From Limnohabitans curvus (lineage in GTDB: Bacteria > Pseudomonadota > Gammaproteobacteria > Burkholderiales > Burkholderiaceae_C), in NCBI RefSeq assembly GCF_003063475.1, contig NZ_NESP01000001.1, positions 2,666,001-2,730,000 of the forward strand: DNA of 64,000 nucleotides, in the 5' to 3' direction. The notes under the pieces were generated by a model. The model was given only the letters and a program-made list of their open reading frames with translations, had not been told where the DNA came from and did not search any database. Both the position numbers and the translations under genes were made by a program. Position 1 is the first letter of the stretch, and the number at the start of each line of letters is the position of its first letter. Below are positions 54,221 through 63,795 of the stretch, piece by piece.

Positions 54221-54823
54221 ATGTTGCTCGACGACCAAGAATCCCAACTCGTGCTGGTGGACTACCAAGCGCGCCTGATGCCCGCCATTTTTGAAGCCGA
54301 TTTGGTATTGGCCAACGCCATGCGCCTGGCCCAAGCTGCCCACTGGATGGAGGTGCCAACCTATGGCACGGAACAAAACCCAGAAAAACTGGGTCCCAAT
54401 CCTGTGGAGTTGCGTGCCTTGTGCCGCCGTACCTTGCCCAAGATGAGTTTCAGCGCCTGTGCCGATGGCCTGAGCGAGGTGTTGCGACCCGCGGCGCGTG
54501 CGCCCGCTGGCAATGCCCGCAGCTTGCCCAAGCATTTGCAAAAGGCCGTGCCGCAAGAGCCTACGCGCCAAAGCATCGTCATCGCCGGCTGCGAAGCCCA
54601 TGTGTGTTTGCTGCAAACCGCTTTGGACTTGCTAGAAGAAGAGTATTCCGTGTGGGTGGTGACCGACGCCTGCGGCTCACGCACCGAGCGCAACCGCGAC
54701 GCAGCCTTTGACCGTTTGGCCGGTGCGGGTGCCGAACTGGTGACGACCGAGATGGTTTTGTTTGAATGGCTGCGCTCAGCCGAAGCCGACCCCTTCAAAG
54801 AAATTCACGCCCTGATCAAGTAA
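54221..54823 (+). CDS. isochorismatase-family cysteine hydrolase
   Basis: A 200-residue hydrolase with the catalytic triad in view: Asp14 (LVLVDYQ), Lys (TLPKMSFSA) and Cys (GCEAHVCLLQTALDL, the second Cys). Residues ACGSRTERNRDAAFDRL and ELVTTEMVLFEWL complete the fold. Substrates of the family range from nicotinamide to small N-carbamoyl compounds. The ATG at 54221 is used; a TTG at 54188 has no ribosome site. The gap 54061-54220 is AT-rich, with a TTGACA at 54155-54160 but no matching -10. Confidence 0.85.
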   Translation: MLLDDQESQLVLVDYQARLMPAIFEADLVLANAMRLAQAAHWMEVPTYGTEQNPEKLGPNPVELRALCRRTLPKMSFSACADGLSEVLRPAARAPAGNARSLPKHLQKAVPQEPTRQSIVIAGCEAHVCLLQTALDLLEEEYSVWVVTDACGSRTERNRDAAFDRLAGAGAELVTTEMVLFEWLRSAEADPFKEIHALIK

Positions 54824-54851
54824 AGGGTAATTACCCACACCAAAAGTCAGC

Positions 54852-54910
54852 TTGTTGCAAGTACGTTCTTCTCATAATTATGAATTCAGTGCAAATTCGT
54901 TTTTAGGAGA
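54852..54910 (+). promoter_or_regulatory. possible prpE promoter and strong ribosome binding site
   Basis: A CATAAT -10-like box at 54873-54878 is preceded by a poor -35 (TTGTTG at 54852, 15-base spacer). TTTAGGAGAA at 54901-54910 is a strong Shine-Dalgarno sequence 5 bases before the prpE ATG. Confidence 0.3.
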
Positions 54911-54915
54911 AGTAG

Positions 54916-56811
54916 ATGGTTGCTTATGCAGATTTTCACCGCCGTTCCATTGAGGATCGCGACGCTTTTTGGTCTGAGCAGGCCAAATTGGTGGAGTGGG
55001 AGACCCAGCCACAACAAATCTGTGATTACAGCAACCCGCCGTTTGCCAAGTGGTTTGTGGGTGGCAAAACCAACCTGTGCCACAACGCGGTAGACCGTCA
55101 CCTCAAGGACCGCGCTGACCAAGCGGCCTTGATCTTCGTCTCGACCGAAACCAACCAAGAGCACACCTATAGCTTCCGCGATTTGCACGCAGAAGTGCAG
55201 CGCATGGCGGCCATTTTGAAAGATCTGGGCGTCACCAAAGGCGACCGCGTCTTGATTTACATGCCCATGATTGCCGAAGCGGCGTTTGCCATGTTGGCTT
55301 GTGCGCGTTTGGGTGCTATCCACTCGGTGGTGTTCGGCGGCTTTGCGTCTCATTCTTTGGCGACCCGCATTGAAGATGCGTCGCCCAAAGTCATCATCAG
55401 CGCGGACGCGGGTTCACGCGGCGGCAAAGGCGTGCCCTACAAGCCCTTGCTCGACGAGGCGATCAAGCTGTCGGCACACAAACCTGCCAATGTCATCATG
55501 GTGGATCGCAAATTGGCGGCTTTCACGCCCGTGGCTGGTCGTGATGTGGATTACGCCACTGAGCGCGCCAAACACATGGACACCGTGGTGCCTTGCGAGT
55601 GGGTAGAGTCCACCCACCCCAGCTACACCTTGTACACCTCGGGCACGACGGGCAAGCCAAAAGGCGTGCAACGTGACACCGGTGGTTACACCGTGGCTTT
55701 GGCGTCCAGCATTCCCCATATTTACCAAGGTAAACCTGGGGGCACTTTCTTCTGTACCAGCGACATTGGCTGGGTGGTAGGGCACAGCTACATCATTTAC
55801 GGTCCATTGATTGGTGGCATGGCCACCATCATGTATGAAGGTCTGCCGATTCGCCCAGACGGCGGCATCTGGTGGAGCTTGGTTGAGAAGTACAAAGTCA
55901 ATGTGATGTTCAGCGCGCCCACGGCCATTCGTGTGCTCAAAAAGCAAGACCCCGCTTTGTTGACCAAATATGACTTGTCTAGCTTGCAAGCTTTGTTCTT
56001 GGCGGGTGAGCCTCTGGACGAGCCAACCGCCAAGTGGATTTCAGAAGGCCTGAACGGCAAAGCCATCATCGACAACTACTGGCAGACCGAAACCGGTTGG
56101 CCCATCTTGACCATTTGCAACGGTGTCGAAAAAGCACCCAGCAAGTTTGGCTCACCTGGCAAAGCCGTTTACGGCTACAACGTCAAGTTGGTCGACGACC
56201 AAACTGGCGAAGAGTTGACCGGCGCTAACCAAAAAGGCGTGTTGACCATCGAAGGCCCATTGCCTCCCGGCAACTTGCAAACCATTTGGGGCGATGACAA
56301 GCGTTTCGTCAGCACCTACTGGAACACCGTGCCGAACAAGCTGGTTTACAGCACCTTCGACTGGGCTGTGCGCGACGAAGACGGCTACTTTTTCATCTTG
56401 GGCCGCACCGATGACGTGATCAACGTCGCGGGTCACCGCTTGGGCACCCGCGAAATCGAGGAAAGCATCTCCAGCCACCCCAACATCGCCGAAGTGGCGG
56501 TGGTCGGTGTGGCCGATCAGCTCAAAGGCCAAGTGGCCATGGCGTTTGCGATTGCCAAAGATACCTCTGGCTTGACCGACGACGCAGCCCGCAAAGTCTT
56601 GGAGGCCGAAGTCATGAAAGTGGTGGACAGCCAACTCGGTGCGGTGGCTCGCCCATCCCGTGTGATTTTCGTGACATCATTGCCCAAGACACGCAGTGGC
56701 AAATTGCTGCGCCGTGCCATTCAGGCGGTGTGTGAAAAGCGCGATCCAGGTGACTTGACCACCATCGACGATCCAACCGCTTTGCAACAGATCAAAGACC
56801 AAATCGTTTGA
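54916..56811 (+). CDS. prpE: propionate-CoA ligase
   Basis: A 631-residue acetyl/propionyl-CoA synthetase. Motifs are LYTSGTTGKPKGVQRDTGGY (P-loop), FCTSDIGWVVGHSYIIYGPL, DNYWQTETGWP, GRTDDVINVAGHRLGTREIEE and the acetylatable Lys in LPKTRSGKLLRRAI. The DTGGY after the P-loop and the start YADFHRRSIEDRDAFW are of PrpE rather than Acs. No prpB/C/D genes are present in the window, so it works apart from a prp operon. Its stop is 153 bases from the odhA start. Confidence 0.93.
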   Translation: MVAYADFHRRSIEDRDAFWSEQAKLVEWETQPQQICDYSNPPFAKWFVGGKTNLCHNAVDRHLKDRADQAALIFVSTETNQEHTYSFRDLHAEVQRMAAILKDLGVTKGDRVLIYMPMIAEAAFAMLACARLGAIHSVVFGGFASHSLATRIEDASPKVIISADAGSRGGKGVPYKPLLDEAIKLSAHKPANVIMVDRKLAAFTPVAGRDVDYATERAKHMDTVVPCEWVESTHPSYTLYTSGTTGKPKGVQRDTGGYTVALASSIPHIYQGKPGGTFFCTSDIGWVVGHSYIIYGPLIGGMATIMYEGLPIRPDGGIWWSLVEKYKVNVMFSAPTAIRVLKKQDPALLTKYDLSSLQALFLAGEPLDEPTAKWISEGLNGKAIIDNYWQTETGWPILTICNGVEKAPSKFGSPGKAVYGYNVKLVDDQTGEELTGANQKGVLTIEGPLPPGNLQTIWGDDKRFVSTYWNTVPNKLVYSTFDWAVRDEDGYFFILGRTDDVINVAGHRLGTREIEESISSHPNIAEVAVVGVADQLKGQVAMAFAIAKDTSGLTDDAARKVLEAEVMKVVDSQLGAVARPSRVIFVTSLPKTRSGKLLRRAIQAVCEKRDPGDLTTIDDPTALQQIKDQIV

Positions 56812-56820
56812 TTTGGCGCC

Positions 56821-56955
56821 CACGGCTGGGTTTTCGGTGGCACAATCTTGGATGCACTAGGTCAATCCTGACCACAGTCGCATCCGCTAACCGGTCCAGC
56901 CGTGTCGCGGAGGTTTTTTTCCAACCAGCTAATGTTCCCTGCAGGGGAACGGAGG
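56821..56955 (+). promoter_or_regulatory. structured leader upstream of odhA (candidate sucA RNA motif)
   Basis: Three complementary pairs are visible. CACGGCTGG (56821-56829) pairs with CCAGCCGTG (56896-56904), nine perfect base pairs closing a long loop. GGTCA (56860-56864) pairs with TGACC (56869-56873). GTTCCC (56934-56939) pairs with GGGAAC (56945-56950), directly next to the GGAGG ribosome site at 56951-56955. The last hairpin can control access to the ribosome site. A structured sucA RNA motif is known upstream of sucA in Burkholderiales; this leader is a candidate, not confirmed here. Confidence 0.5.
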
Positions 56956-56964
56956 TCAGCGCAA

Positions 56965-59829
56965 ATGAGTGAGACAACCGTCTATCAAGCCTATTCGGGC
57001 AATACCCATCTCTTCGGGGGCAACACCCCTTACGTCGAAGAGATGTACGAAAACTATTTAGCCAATCCTGGTAGCGTGCCCGATTCGTGGCGCGAGTACT
57101 TCGACGCGCTTCAGCATGTGCCCGCAGTCGATGGCTCTAACGCCAAAGACGTGCCTCACTTGCCCGTCATCAACGCCTTTGCAGAACGCGCCAAAGCTGG
57201 CGGTACCAAAGTCGTCATGGCCAGCGAAAACGTCGAAATGGGTCGCAAACGCACAGCAGTGCAGCAGCTCATTGCCGCTTACCGCAACGTGGGCCAACGC
57301 TGGGCAGACCTCGATCCACTCAAGCGCACTGAACGCCCCAATATTCCTGACCTCGACCCCGCTTTCTACGGCTTCTCTGACGCCGACCAAGAAACCGTGT
57401 TCGACACCAGTAACACCTTCTTCGGCAAGAACAACATGTCCTTGCGCGAATTGCTCAACGCTTTGCGTGAAACCTACTGCGGCACCTTGGGCGCCGAGTT
57501 CATGTACACCTCAGAAATGGGTGAAAAGCGTTGGTGGCAAGAAAAGTTGGAAAGCATCCGCAGCAAAGCCAACTTCAATTCCGACAAAAAGAAAGCCATT
57601 CTGGAGCGTTTGACCGCTGCGGAAGGCTTGGAGCGTTACCTCCACACCAAATACGTGGGTCAAAAGCGCTTCTCGCTTGAAGGTGGTGAAAGCTTCATCG
57701 CCGCGATGGACGAACTGATCCAACAAGCGGGCCTCAAAGGCGTGCAAGAAGTCGTGATCGGTATGGCCCACCGCGGCCGTCTGAACGTGTTGGTCAACAC
57801 CATGCGCAAGTTGCCTGCCGACTTGTTCGCCGAATTCGACCACACCGCGCCTGAAGAGTTGCCGGCTGGTGACGTGAAATACCACCAAGGCTTCAGCTCT
57901 GATGTGTCGACTGCTGGTGGCCCCGTTCACTTGTCTTTGGCGTTCAACCCCTCACACTTGGAAATCGTCAACCCCGTGGTCGAAGGCTCTGTGCGCGCCC
58001 GCATGGACCGCCGCGCTGACCCAACGGGCAGCCAAGTGTTGCCCGTGTTGGTCCACGGTGACTCCGCCTTCGGCGGTCAAGGCGTGAACCAAGAAACCTT
58101 GGCACTGGCCCAAACCCGTGGTTACACCACAGGCGGCACGGTGCACATCATTGTGAACAACCAAATCGGTTTCACCACCTCTGACCCACGCGACATGCGC
58201 TCTAGCGTGTTCTGTACCGACATCGTCAAGATGGTCGAAGCGCCTGTGTTGCACGTCAACGGTGACGATCCAGAAGCCGTCGTGTTGGCCACCCAGTTGG
58301 CGCTCGAGTACCGTTCGACCTTCCGCAAAGACGTGGTGCTTGACATCGTGTGTTTCCGTAAACTCGGCCACAACGAGCAAGACACACCAGCGCTGACTCA
58401 GCCGCTGATGTACAAAAAAATCGCCGCTCACCCTGGCACCCGCAAGCTGTTCGCCGACAAGTTGGCCACACAAGGCTTGGGCGACACATTGGGCGACGAC
58501 ATGGTCAAGGCCTACCGCGCCGCTTTGGATGCGGGCAAGCACACCGATGATCCTGTGTTGACCAACTTCAAGACCAAGTTCACTGTGGACTGGTCACCCT
58601 TCATGGGCAAGAAGTGGACAGATGCTGGCGAAACCGCCATCCCCATGACCGAGTGGAAGCGCTTGGCTGAAAAAATCACCACCATCCCCGCGACCGTCAC
58701 GCCTCACCAGTTGGTGAAAAAGGTGTATGACGACCGCGCCGCGATGGGCCGTGGCGACATCCCCGTGGATTGGGGCATGGGCGAGCACATGGCTTTCGCA
58801 TCGTTGGTGGCCAGCGGCTACCCCGTGCGTTTGTCAGGTGAAGATTGCGGCCGTGGCACGTTCACACACCGTCACGCTGTGATTCACGATCAAAAGCGTG
58901 AAAAGTGGGACACCGGCACTTATGTGGCGTTGCAAAACGTGACTGAGAACCAAGCTCCGTTTGTCGTGATCGACTCGATCTTGTCTGAAGAAGCGGTGCT
59001 CGGTTTCGAATACGGCTACGCCTCGAACGACCCCAACACCTTGGTGGTCTGGGAAGCCCAGTTCGGCGACTTCGCCAACGGCGCCCAAGTGGTGATCGAC
59101 CAGTTCATCGCCTCCGGCGAAGTGAAGTGGGGCCGTGTGAACGGCTTGACGTTGATGTTGCCTCACGGCTACGAAGGCCAAGGCCCAGAGCACAGCTCAG
59201 CACGCCTCGAACGCTTCATGCAACTCGCTGCTGACACCAACATGCAGATCGTGCAGCCCACCACGGCCAGCCAGATCTTCCACGTGTTGCGTCGTCAAAT
59301 GGTGCGCGACTTGCGCAAGCCTTTGATCATCTTCACACCGAAGTCGTTGCTGCGTAACAAAGACGCAACATCGCCTGTGTCTGAATTCACCAAAGGTTCA
59401 TTCCAAACCGTGATTCCAGAGAACAAAGCGCTCAAGGCCGACAAGGTCAAGCGCGTGTTGGTGTGCTCGGGCAAGGTTTACTACGACTTGGTCAAAAAGC
59501 GTGAAGAGTTGGGTGCTGACGACGTGGCCATTCTGCGCGCCGAACAGTTGTATCCCTTCCCACACAAAGCTTTCGCTGCTGAACTCAAGAAGTACCCCAA
59601 CGCCACTGAGTTGGTGTGGACGCAAGACGAGCCACAAAACCAAGGCGCATGGTTCTTCGTGCAGCACTACATCCACGAAAACATGTTGCCAGGCCAAAAG
59701 CTCGGCTACTCGGGCCGTGCCGCTTCGGCGTCACCAGCCGTGGGTTACTCGCACTTGCACCAAGAGCAGCAAAAGTCGCTGGTCGAAGGCGCATTCGGCA
59801 AGCTCAAAGGCTTCGTGCTGACCAAATAA
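56965..59829 (+). CDS. odhA: 2-oxoglutarate dehydrogenase E1 component
   Basis: A 954-residue TPP enzyme of the TCA cycle. Visible are an N-terminal segment typical of the family (LFGGNTPYVEEMYENYLANP), IGMAHRGRLNVLVNTMRK, TPP-binding GDSAFGGQGVNQETL, HIIVNNQIGFTT, and the second-half block GEDCGRGTFTHRHAV. The ATG at 56965 is preceded by GGAGG; an in-frame ATG at 56902 would add 21 residues and run through the leader hairpin. First gene of odhA-odhB-lpd. Confidence 0.97.
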   Translation: MSETTVYQAYSGNTHLFGGNTPYVEEMYENYLANPGSVPDSWREYFDALQHVPAVDGSNAKDVPHLPVINAFAERAKAGGTKVVMASENVEMGRKRTAVQQLIAAYRNVGQRWADLDPLKRTERPNIPDLDPAFYGFSDADQETVFDTSNTFFGKNNMSLRELLNALRETYCGTLGAEFMYTSEMGEKRWWQEKLESIRSKANFNSDKKKAILERLTAAEGLERYLHTKYVGQKRFSLEGGESFIAAMDELIQQAGLKGVQEVVIGMAHRGRLNVLVNTMRKLPADLFAEFDHTAPEELPAGDVKYHQGFSSDVSTAGGPVHLSLAFNPSHLEIVNPVVEGSVRARMDRRADPTGSQVLPVLVHGDSAFGGQGVNQETLALAQTRGYTTGGTVHIIVNNQIGFTTSDPRDMRSSVFCTDIVKMVEAPVLHVNGDDPEAVVLATQLALEYRSTFRKDVVLDIVCFRKLGHNEQDTPALTQPLMYKKIAAHPGTRKLFADKLATQGLGDTLGDDMVKAYRAALDAGKHTDDPVLTNFKTKFTVDWSPFMGKKWTDAGETAIPMTEWKRLAEKITTIPATVTPHQLVKKVYDDRAAMGRGDIPVDWGMGEHMAFASLVASGYPVRLSGEDCGRGTFTHRHAVIHDQKREKWDTGTYVALQNVTENQAPFVVIDSILSEEAVLGFEYGYASNDPNTLVVWEAQFGDFANGAQVVIDQFIASGEVKWGRVNGLTLMLPHGYEGQGPEHSSARLERFMQLAADTNMQIVQPTTASQIFHVLRRQMVRDLRKPLIIFTPKSLLRNKDATSPVSEFTKGSFQTVIPENKALKADKVKRVLVCSGKVYYDLVKKREELGADDVAILRAEQLYPFPHKAFAAELKKYPNATELVWTQDEPQNQGAWFFVQHYIHENMLPGQKLGYSGRAASASPAVGYSHLHQEQQKSLVEGAFGKLKGFVLTK

Positions 59830-59866
59830 ATCGTTGAATCGAACACACCAATAAAGAGAGATACAT

Positions 59867-61120
59867 ATGGCAATCATCGAAGTCAAAGTTCCACAGCTGT
59901 CCGAATCCGTGGCCGAAGCCACCATGCTGCAATGGAAAAAGAAAGTGGGCGAGTCTGTCGCTGCTGACGAAATCTTGATCGACATCGAGACCGACAAAGT
60001 CGTGCTTGAAGTGCCCGCACCTGCCGCTGGCGTCTTGTGCGAAATCTTGGTCGCTGATGGCGGCACCGTGGCTGCTGAGCAGCTCATCGCGCGCATCGAC
60101 ACCGACGGCAAAGTGGGCGCAGCTGCCCCCGCTGCTGCAGCGCCTGCCGCCGCACCAGCCGCTGCTGCTGCACCTGCAGCCGCCGCCGCTGCATCGACCA
60201 GCAAAGCTGGCGTGGCCATGCCCGCTGCAGCCAAGCTGATGGCTGACAACAACTTGGCCGCTGGCTCTGTGGCTGGCACAGGCAAAGACGGTCGCGTCAC
60301 CAAAGGTGATGTGCTCAGTGCCGTTGCCGGTGGCGTGCAGTCCACAGCGGCTGTCATTCCTACAGGCGCACCGACCAAAGCATTGCCACAGGTGGCAGCA
60401 CCTGCTGTCAACTTGGGCGAGCGTCCAGAGCAACGTGTGCCGATGACACGTTTGCGTGCGCGCGTGGCCGAGCGTTTGTTGCAATCGCAATCGACCAACG
60501 CCATCCTGACCACGTTCAACGAAATCAACATGGCCCCGGTCATGGATATGCGCAAGCGCATGCAAGACAAGTTCGAAAAAGAGCACGGCGTTAAGCTGGG
60601 CTTCATGAGCTTTTTCGTCAAAGCGGCTGTGCATGCTTTGAAGAAATTCCCCGTGTTGAACGCTTCTGTAGACGGCAACGACATCGTGTACCACGGCTAC
60701 TTCGACATCGGTATCGCTGTGGGCTCACCACGTGGTTTGGTGGTGCCAATTTTGCGCAACGCTGACCAAATGAGCTTTGCTGACATCGAGAAGAAAATTG
60801 CTGAATTCGGCGTGAAAGCGCGTGACGGCAAATTGGGCCTTGAAGAAATGACCGGCGGTACGTTCTCGATCTCCAACGGCGGTACCTTCGGCTCCATGAT
60901 GTCGACCCCGATCATCAACCCACCACAGTCAGCCATCTTGGGCGTGCACGCGACCAAAGACCGCGCCATGGTGGAAAACGGCCAAGTCGTGGTTCGTCCG
61001 ATGAACTACTTCGCGATGTCGTATGACCACCGCATCATTGACGGCCGCGAAGCTGTCTTGGGTCTGGTGGCGATGAAAGAAGCGCTGGAAGATCCAGCGC
61101 GCCTCTTGTTCGACATCTAA
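59867..61120 (+). CDS. odhB: 2-oxoglutarate dehydrogenase E2, dihydrolipoamide succinyltransferase
   Basis: A 417-residue core subunit. One lipoyl domain has Lys44 in [10 protein letters not shown]. An Ala/Pro linker leads to a subunit-binding domain ([34 protein letters not shown]). The catalytic domain has the active His in [12 protein letters not shown]. Its lipoyl site sequence (TDKVVLEV) differs from that of the PDH lipoyl domains (SDKASMEI), so the two complexes can be told apart. It lies 37 bases after odhA. Confidence 0.97.
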   Translation: MAIIEVKVPQLSESVAEATMLQWKKKVGESVAADEILIDIETDKVVLEVPAPAAGVLCEILVADGGTVAAEQLIARIDTDGKVGAAAPAAAAPAAAPAAAAAPAAAAAASTSKAGVAMPAAAKLMADNNLAAGSVAGTGKDGRVTKGDVLSAVAGGVQSTAAVIPTGAPTKALPQVAAPAVNLGERPEQRVPMTRLRARVAERLLQSQSTNAILTTFNEINMAPVMDMRKRMQDKFEKEHGVKLGFMSFFVKAAVHALKKFPVLNASVDGNDIVYHGYFDIGIAVGSPRGLVVPILRNADQMSFADIEKKIAEFGVKARDGKLGLEEMTGGTFSISNGGTFGSMMSTPIINPPQSAILGVHATKDRAMVENGQVVVRPMNYFAMSYDHRIIDGREAVLGLVAMKEALEDPARLLFDI

Positions 61121-61137
61121 TTTCAGCTAATTGCAAT

Positions 61138-61154
61138 GCCCCCAGTTTGGGGGC
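61138..61154 (+). promoter_or_regulatory. GC hairpin between odhB and lpd
   Basis: GCCCCCA, a GTT loop and TGGGGGC, then GTTGTT. It is in the 58-base gap between odhB and lpd. The tail is too T-poor for a full terminator; it may partly reduce read-through or protect the upstream mRNA 3' end. Confidence 0.5.
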
Positions 61155-61178
61155 GTTGTTCATTCAAGAGATATTCCT

Positions 61179-62606
61179 ATGAGTAAACAATTCGACGTCG
61201 TCGTCATTGGTGGTGGCCCAGGTGGCTACATCGCAGCTATTCGCGCTGCACAACTCGGTTTCCAAGTCGCTTGTATCGACGAATGGAAAAACGCAGCCGG
61301 TGGCCCAGCGCCCGGTGGCACGTGTACCAACGTGGGTTGCATTCCCTCCAAAGCTTTGCTGCAGTCCAGCGAACACTTTGACCATGCCAACCACCACTTC
61401 GCAGAACACGGCATTTCTGCCAAAGACGTGAAGATGGATGTGGCCAAGATGATTGCCCGCAAGGACAACGTTGTGAAGCAAAACAACGACGGCATCTTGT
61501 ACCTGTTCAAGAAAAACAAGGTCACGTTCTTCCACGGTCGTGGCAGCTTCGCTGGCAAGGCTGAAGGCGGCTACACCGTCAACGTGGCTGGCAAGACTGA
61601 AGAGTCCATCACGGCTAAGCAAGTCATCATCGCCACGGGTTCTAACGCCCGTGCGTTGCCCGGCACACCGTTTGACGAAGTCAACGTGTTGTCCAACGAT
61701 GGCGCGTTGCGCGTGGGTGCTGTGCCTAAGAAGCTGGCCTTGATTGGCTCCGGCGTGATCGGTTTGGAGATGGGTTCTGTGTGGCGTCGTCTCGGCGCTG
61801 ACGTGACCATCCTCGAAGGTCTGCCTACATTCCTCGGCGCTGTGGACGAGCAAATCGCCAAAGAAGCCAAAAAGGCTTTTGACAAGCAAGGCTTGAAGAT
61901 CGAACTCGGCGTGAAAGTCGGCGAGATCGTCAATGGCAAGAAGGGCGTCACCGTCAACTACACCAACGCCAAAGGCGAAGCCATTGTGTTGGAAGCTGAC
62001 AAGCTCATCGTGTCGATTGGTCGCGTGCCGAACACGATTGGTTTGAATGCCGAAGCCATTGGCTTGGCAGTAGACGAGCGTGGCGCCATTGTGGTGGACG
62101 GCGATTGCAAAACCAACGTTCCTGGCGTGTGGGCGGTGGGCGACGTGGTGCGTGGCCCGATGCTCGCGCACAAAGCCGAAGAAGAAGGCGTTGCCGTGGC
62201 CGAGCGTATCGCTGGTCAACACGGTCACGTCAACTTCAACACCATCCCTTGGGTCATCTACACCAGCCCCGAAATCGCTTGGGTGGGCCGCACTGAGCAG
62301 CAGCTCAAGGCCGATGGCGTGGCTTACAAAGCTGGCACATTCCCGTTCCTCGCGAACGGCCGTGCGCGCGCTTTGGGCGACACCACCGGTATGGTGAAGT
62401 TCTTGGCCGATGCCACGACCGACGAAATCTTGGGCGTGCATATGGTGGGCCCACAGGTGTCAGAGTTGATCTCTGAAGCCGTGGTGGCGATGGAATTCAA
62501 GGCATCAGCCGAAGACATCGCACGTATTTGCCACGCTCATCCATCTTTGAGCGAAGCGACCAAAGAAGCTGCTTTGGCAGTGGACAAACGCACGTTGAAC
62601 TTCTAA
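61179..62606 (+). CDS. lpd: dihydrolipoamide dehydrogenase (OGDH E3)
   Basis: A 475-residue flavoenzyme without a lipoyl domain. It has FAD-binding [16 protein letters not shown], Cys49/Cys54 in [18 protein letters not shown]-binding [11 protein letters not shown] and the active-site CHAHPSLSE at the C-terminus. It is the canonical E3, and the second E3 in this window. The ATG at 61179 starts the family N-terminus. Confidence 0.97.
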   Translation: MSKQFDVVVIGGGPGGYIAAIRAAQLGFQVACIDEWKNAAGGPAPGGTCTNVGCIPSKALLQSSEHFDHANHHFAEHGISAKDVKMDVAKMIARKDNVVKQNNDGILYLFKKNKVTFFHGRGSFAGKAEGGYTVNVAGKTEESITAKQVIIATGSNARALPGTPFDEVNVLSNDGALRVGAVPKKLALIGSGVIGLEMGSVWRRLGADVTILEGLPTFLGAVDEQIAKEAKKAFDKQGLKIELGVKVGEIVNGKKGVTVNYTNAKGEAIVLEADKLIVSIGRVPNTIGLNAEAIGLAVDERGAIVVDGDCKTNVPGVWAVGDVVRGPMLAHKAEEEGVAVAERIAGQHGHVNFNTIPWVIYTSPEIAWVGRTEQQLKADGVAYKAGTFPFLANGRARALGDTTGMVKFLADATTDEILGVHMVGPQVSELISEAVVAMEFKASAEDIARICHAHPSLSEATKEAALAVDKRTLNF

Positions 62607-62629
62607 TCAATTTCAACCGCTTTGCGTCT

Positions 62630-62660
62630 AAAAAGCCCGTTGGTAACAGCGGGCTTTTTT
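62630..62660 (+). terminator. rho-independent terminator of odhA-odhB-lpd
   Basis: AAAAAGCCCG, a loop TTGGTAACAG and CGGGCTTTTTT. It lies 24 bases after the lpd stop and ends 26 bases before the zapE ATG. Confidence 0.9.
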
Positions 62661-62685
62661 CATGGGCAAGGCACAATAGAGGCCT

Positions 62686-63795
62686 ATGTCAGTCAACCAG
62701 CCCGTTCATCAAAATTACCTCAAAGAACTCGAAATTCGAGGCTTTCAAAGTGACCCTGCGCAGTTGCGCGCCATCGATGCGTTAGAGCGTTGTGCTGCCG
62801 AGTGGGCTGCATACAAAGAGAAGCGTTCGAACTCACTGAAGAAGTTGGTGAACCGGCCTGCCATTCCACGCGGTGTGTATATGTTTGGCGGGGTGGGGCG
62901 TGGCAAAAGTTTTTTGATGGATTGCTTTTTTGAAGCGGTGCCCATCAAACGCAAAACCCGTTTGCATTTTCACGAGTTCATGCGCGAGGTTCACCGCGAG
63001 CTGCGTGAGTTGCAAGGCACAGTGAACCCACTCGATGTGTTGGGCAAACAAATGTCCAAACGCTATAAGCTGATTTGCTTTGACGAATTCCATGTGGCCG
63101 ACATCACCGATGCCATGATCTTGCATCGCTTGCTGGATGCCTTGTTTGACAACGGCGTGGGCTTCGTGACCACCTCTAACTTCAAGCCTGACGACTTGTA
63201 CCCTGGCGGTATGCACCGCGACCGCATCATGCCTGCGATTGCGCTGCTCAACAAAGAGCTGGAAGTCATCAACGTGGACAACGGCACAGACTACCGCCGC
63301 AGAACGTTAGAGCAAGTCGAGTTGTACTTGCGTCCCTTGGGTGAGAAGGCCGATGCGGCCATGACCGATGCCTTTAACCGCTTGGCCGAATGTCAAGACG
63401 AAGACCCGGTGCTGCACATCGAGGCGCGTCAAATCAAAGCACGTCGCCGAGCCGGTGGTGTGGTGTGGTTTGACTTCAAAGATTTGTGTGGCGGCCCGCG
63501 TTCACAAAACGACTATTTGGAAATTGCCAGCCAGTTTCACACGGTCTTGTTGAGCGACGTGCCTCAAATGCCTGTTAATAAAGCGGCCGAGGCTCGTCGC
63601 TTCACGTGGTTGGTTGATGTGTTGTATGACCGTCGCGTCAAGCTGATGCTGTCAGCGGCTGTGACACCTGAAGAGTTGTACACCGAAGGCCCCATGTCGC
63701 ATGAGTTTCCTCGCACGGTGTCGCGTTTGAACGAGATGCAATCGGCCGAGTTTTTGGCACTGGAGCGTCGCACGGTGGATACGGGGTTGACATGA
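62686..63795 (+). CDS. zapE: cell division protein ZapE (AFG1-like ATPase)
   Basis: A 369-residue P-loop ATPase of the AFG1/ZapE family that acts at the division site in E. coli. Walker A is GGVGRGKSFLMD, preceded by PRGVYMFG. Walker B is LICFDEFHVADITDAMIL. Also GVGFVTTSNFKPDDLYPGGM is typical. Length is normal. It follows the lpd terminator and its TGA overlaps the start of the next gene. Confidence 0.95.
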   Translation: MSVNQPVHQNYLKELEIRGFQSDPAQLRAIDALERCAAEWAAYKEKRSNSLKKLVNRPAIPRGVYMFGGVGRGKSFLMDCFFEAVPIKRKTRLHFHEFMREVHRELRELQGTVNPLDVLGKQMSKRYKLICFDEFHVADITDAMILHRLLDALFDNGVGFVTTSNFKPDDLYPGGMHRDRIMPAIALLNKELEVINVDNGTDYRRRTLEQVELYLRPLGEKADAAMTDAFNRLAECQDEDPVLHIEARQIKARRRAGGVVWFDFKDLCGGPRSQNDYLEIASQFHTVLLSDVPQMPVNKAAEARRFTWLVDVLYDRRVKLMLSAAVTPEELYTEGPMSHEFPRTVSRLNEMQSAEFLALERRTVDTGLT

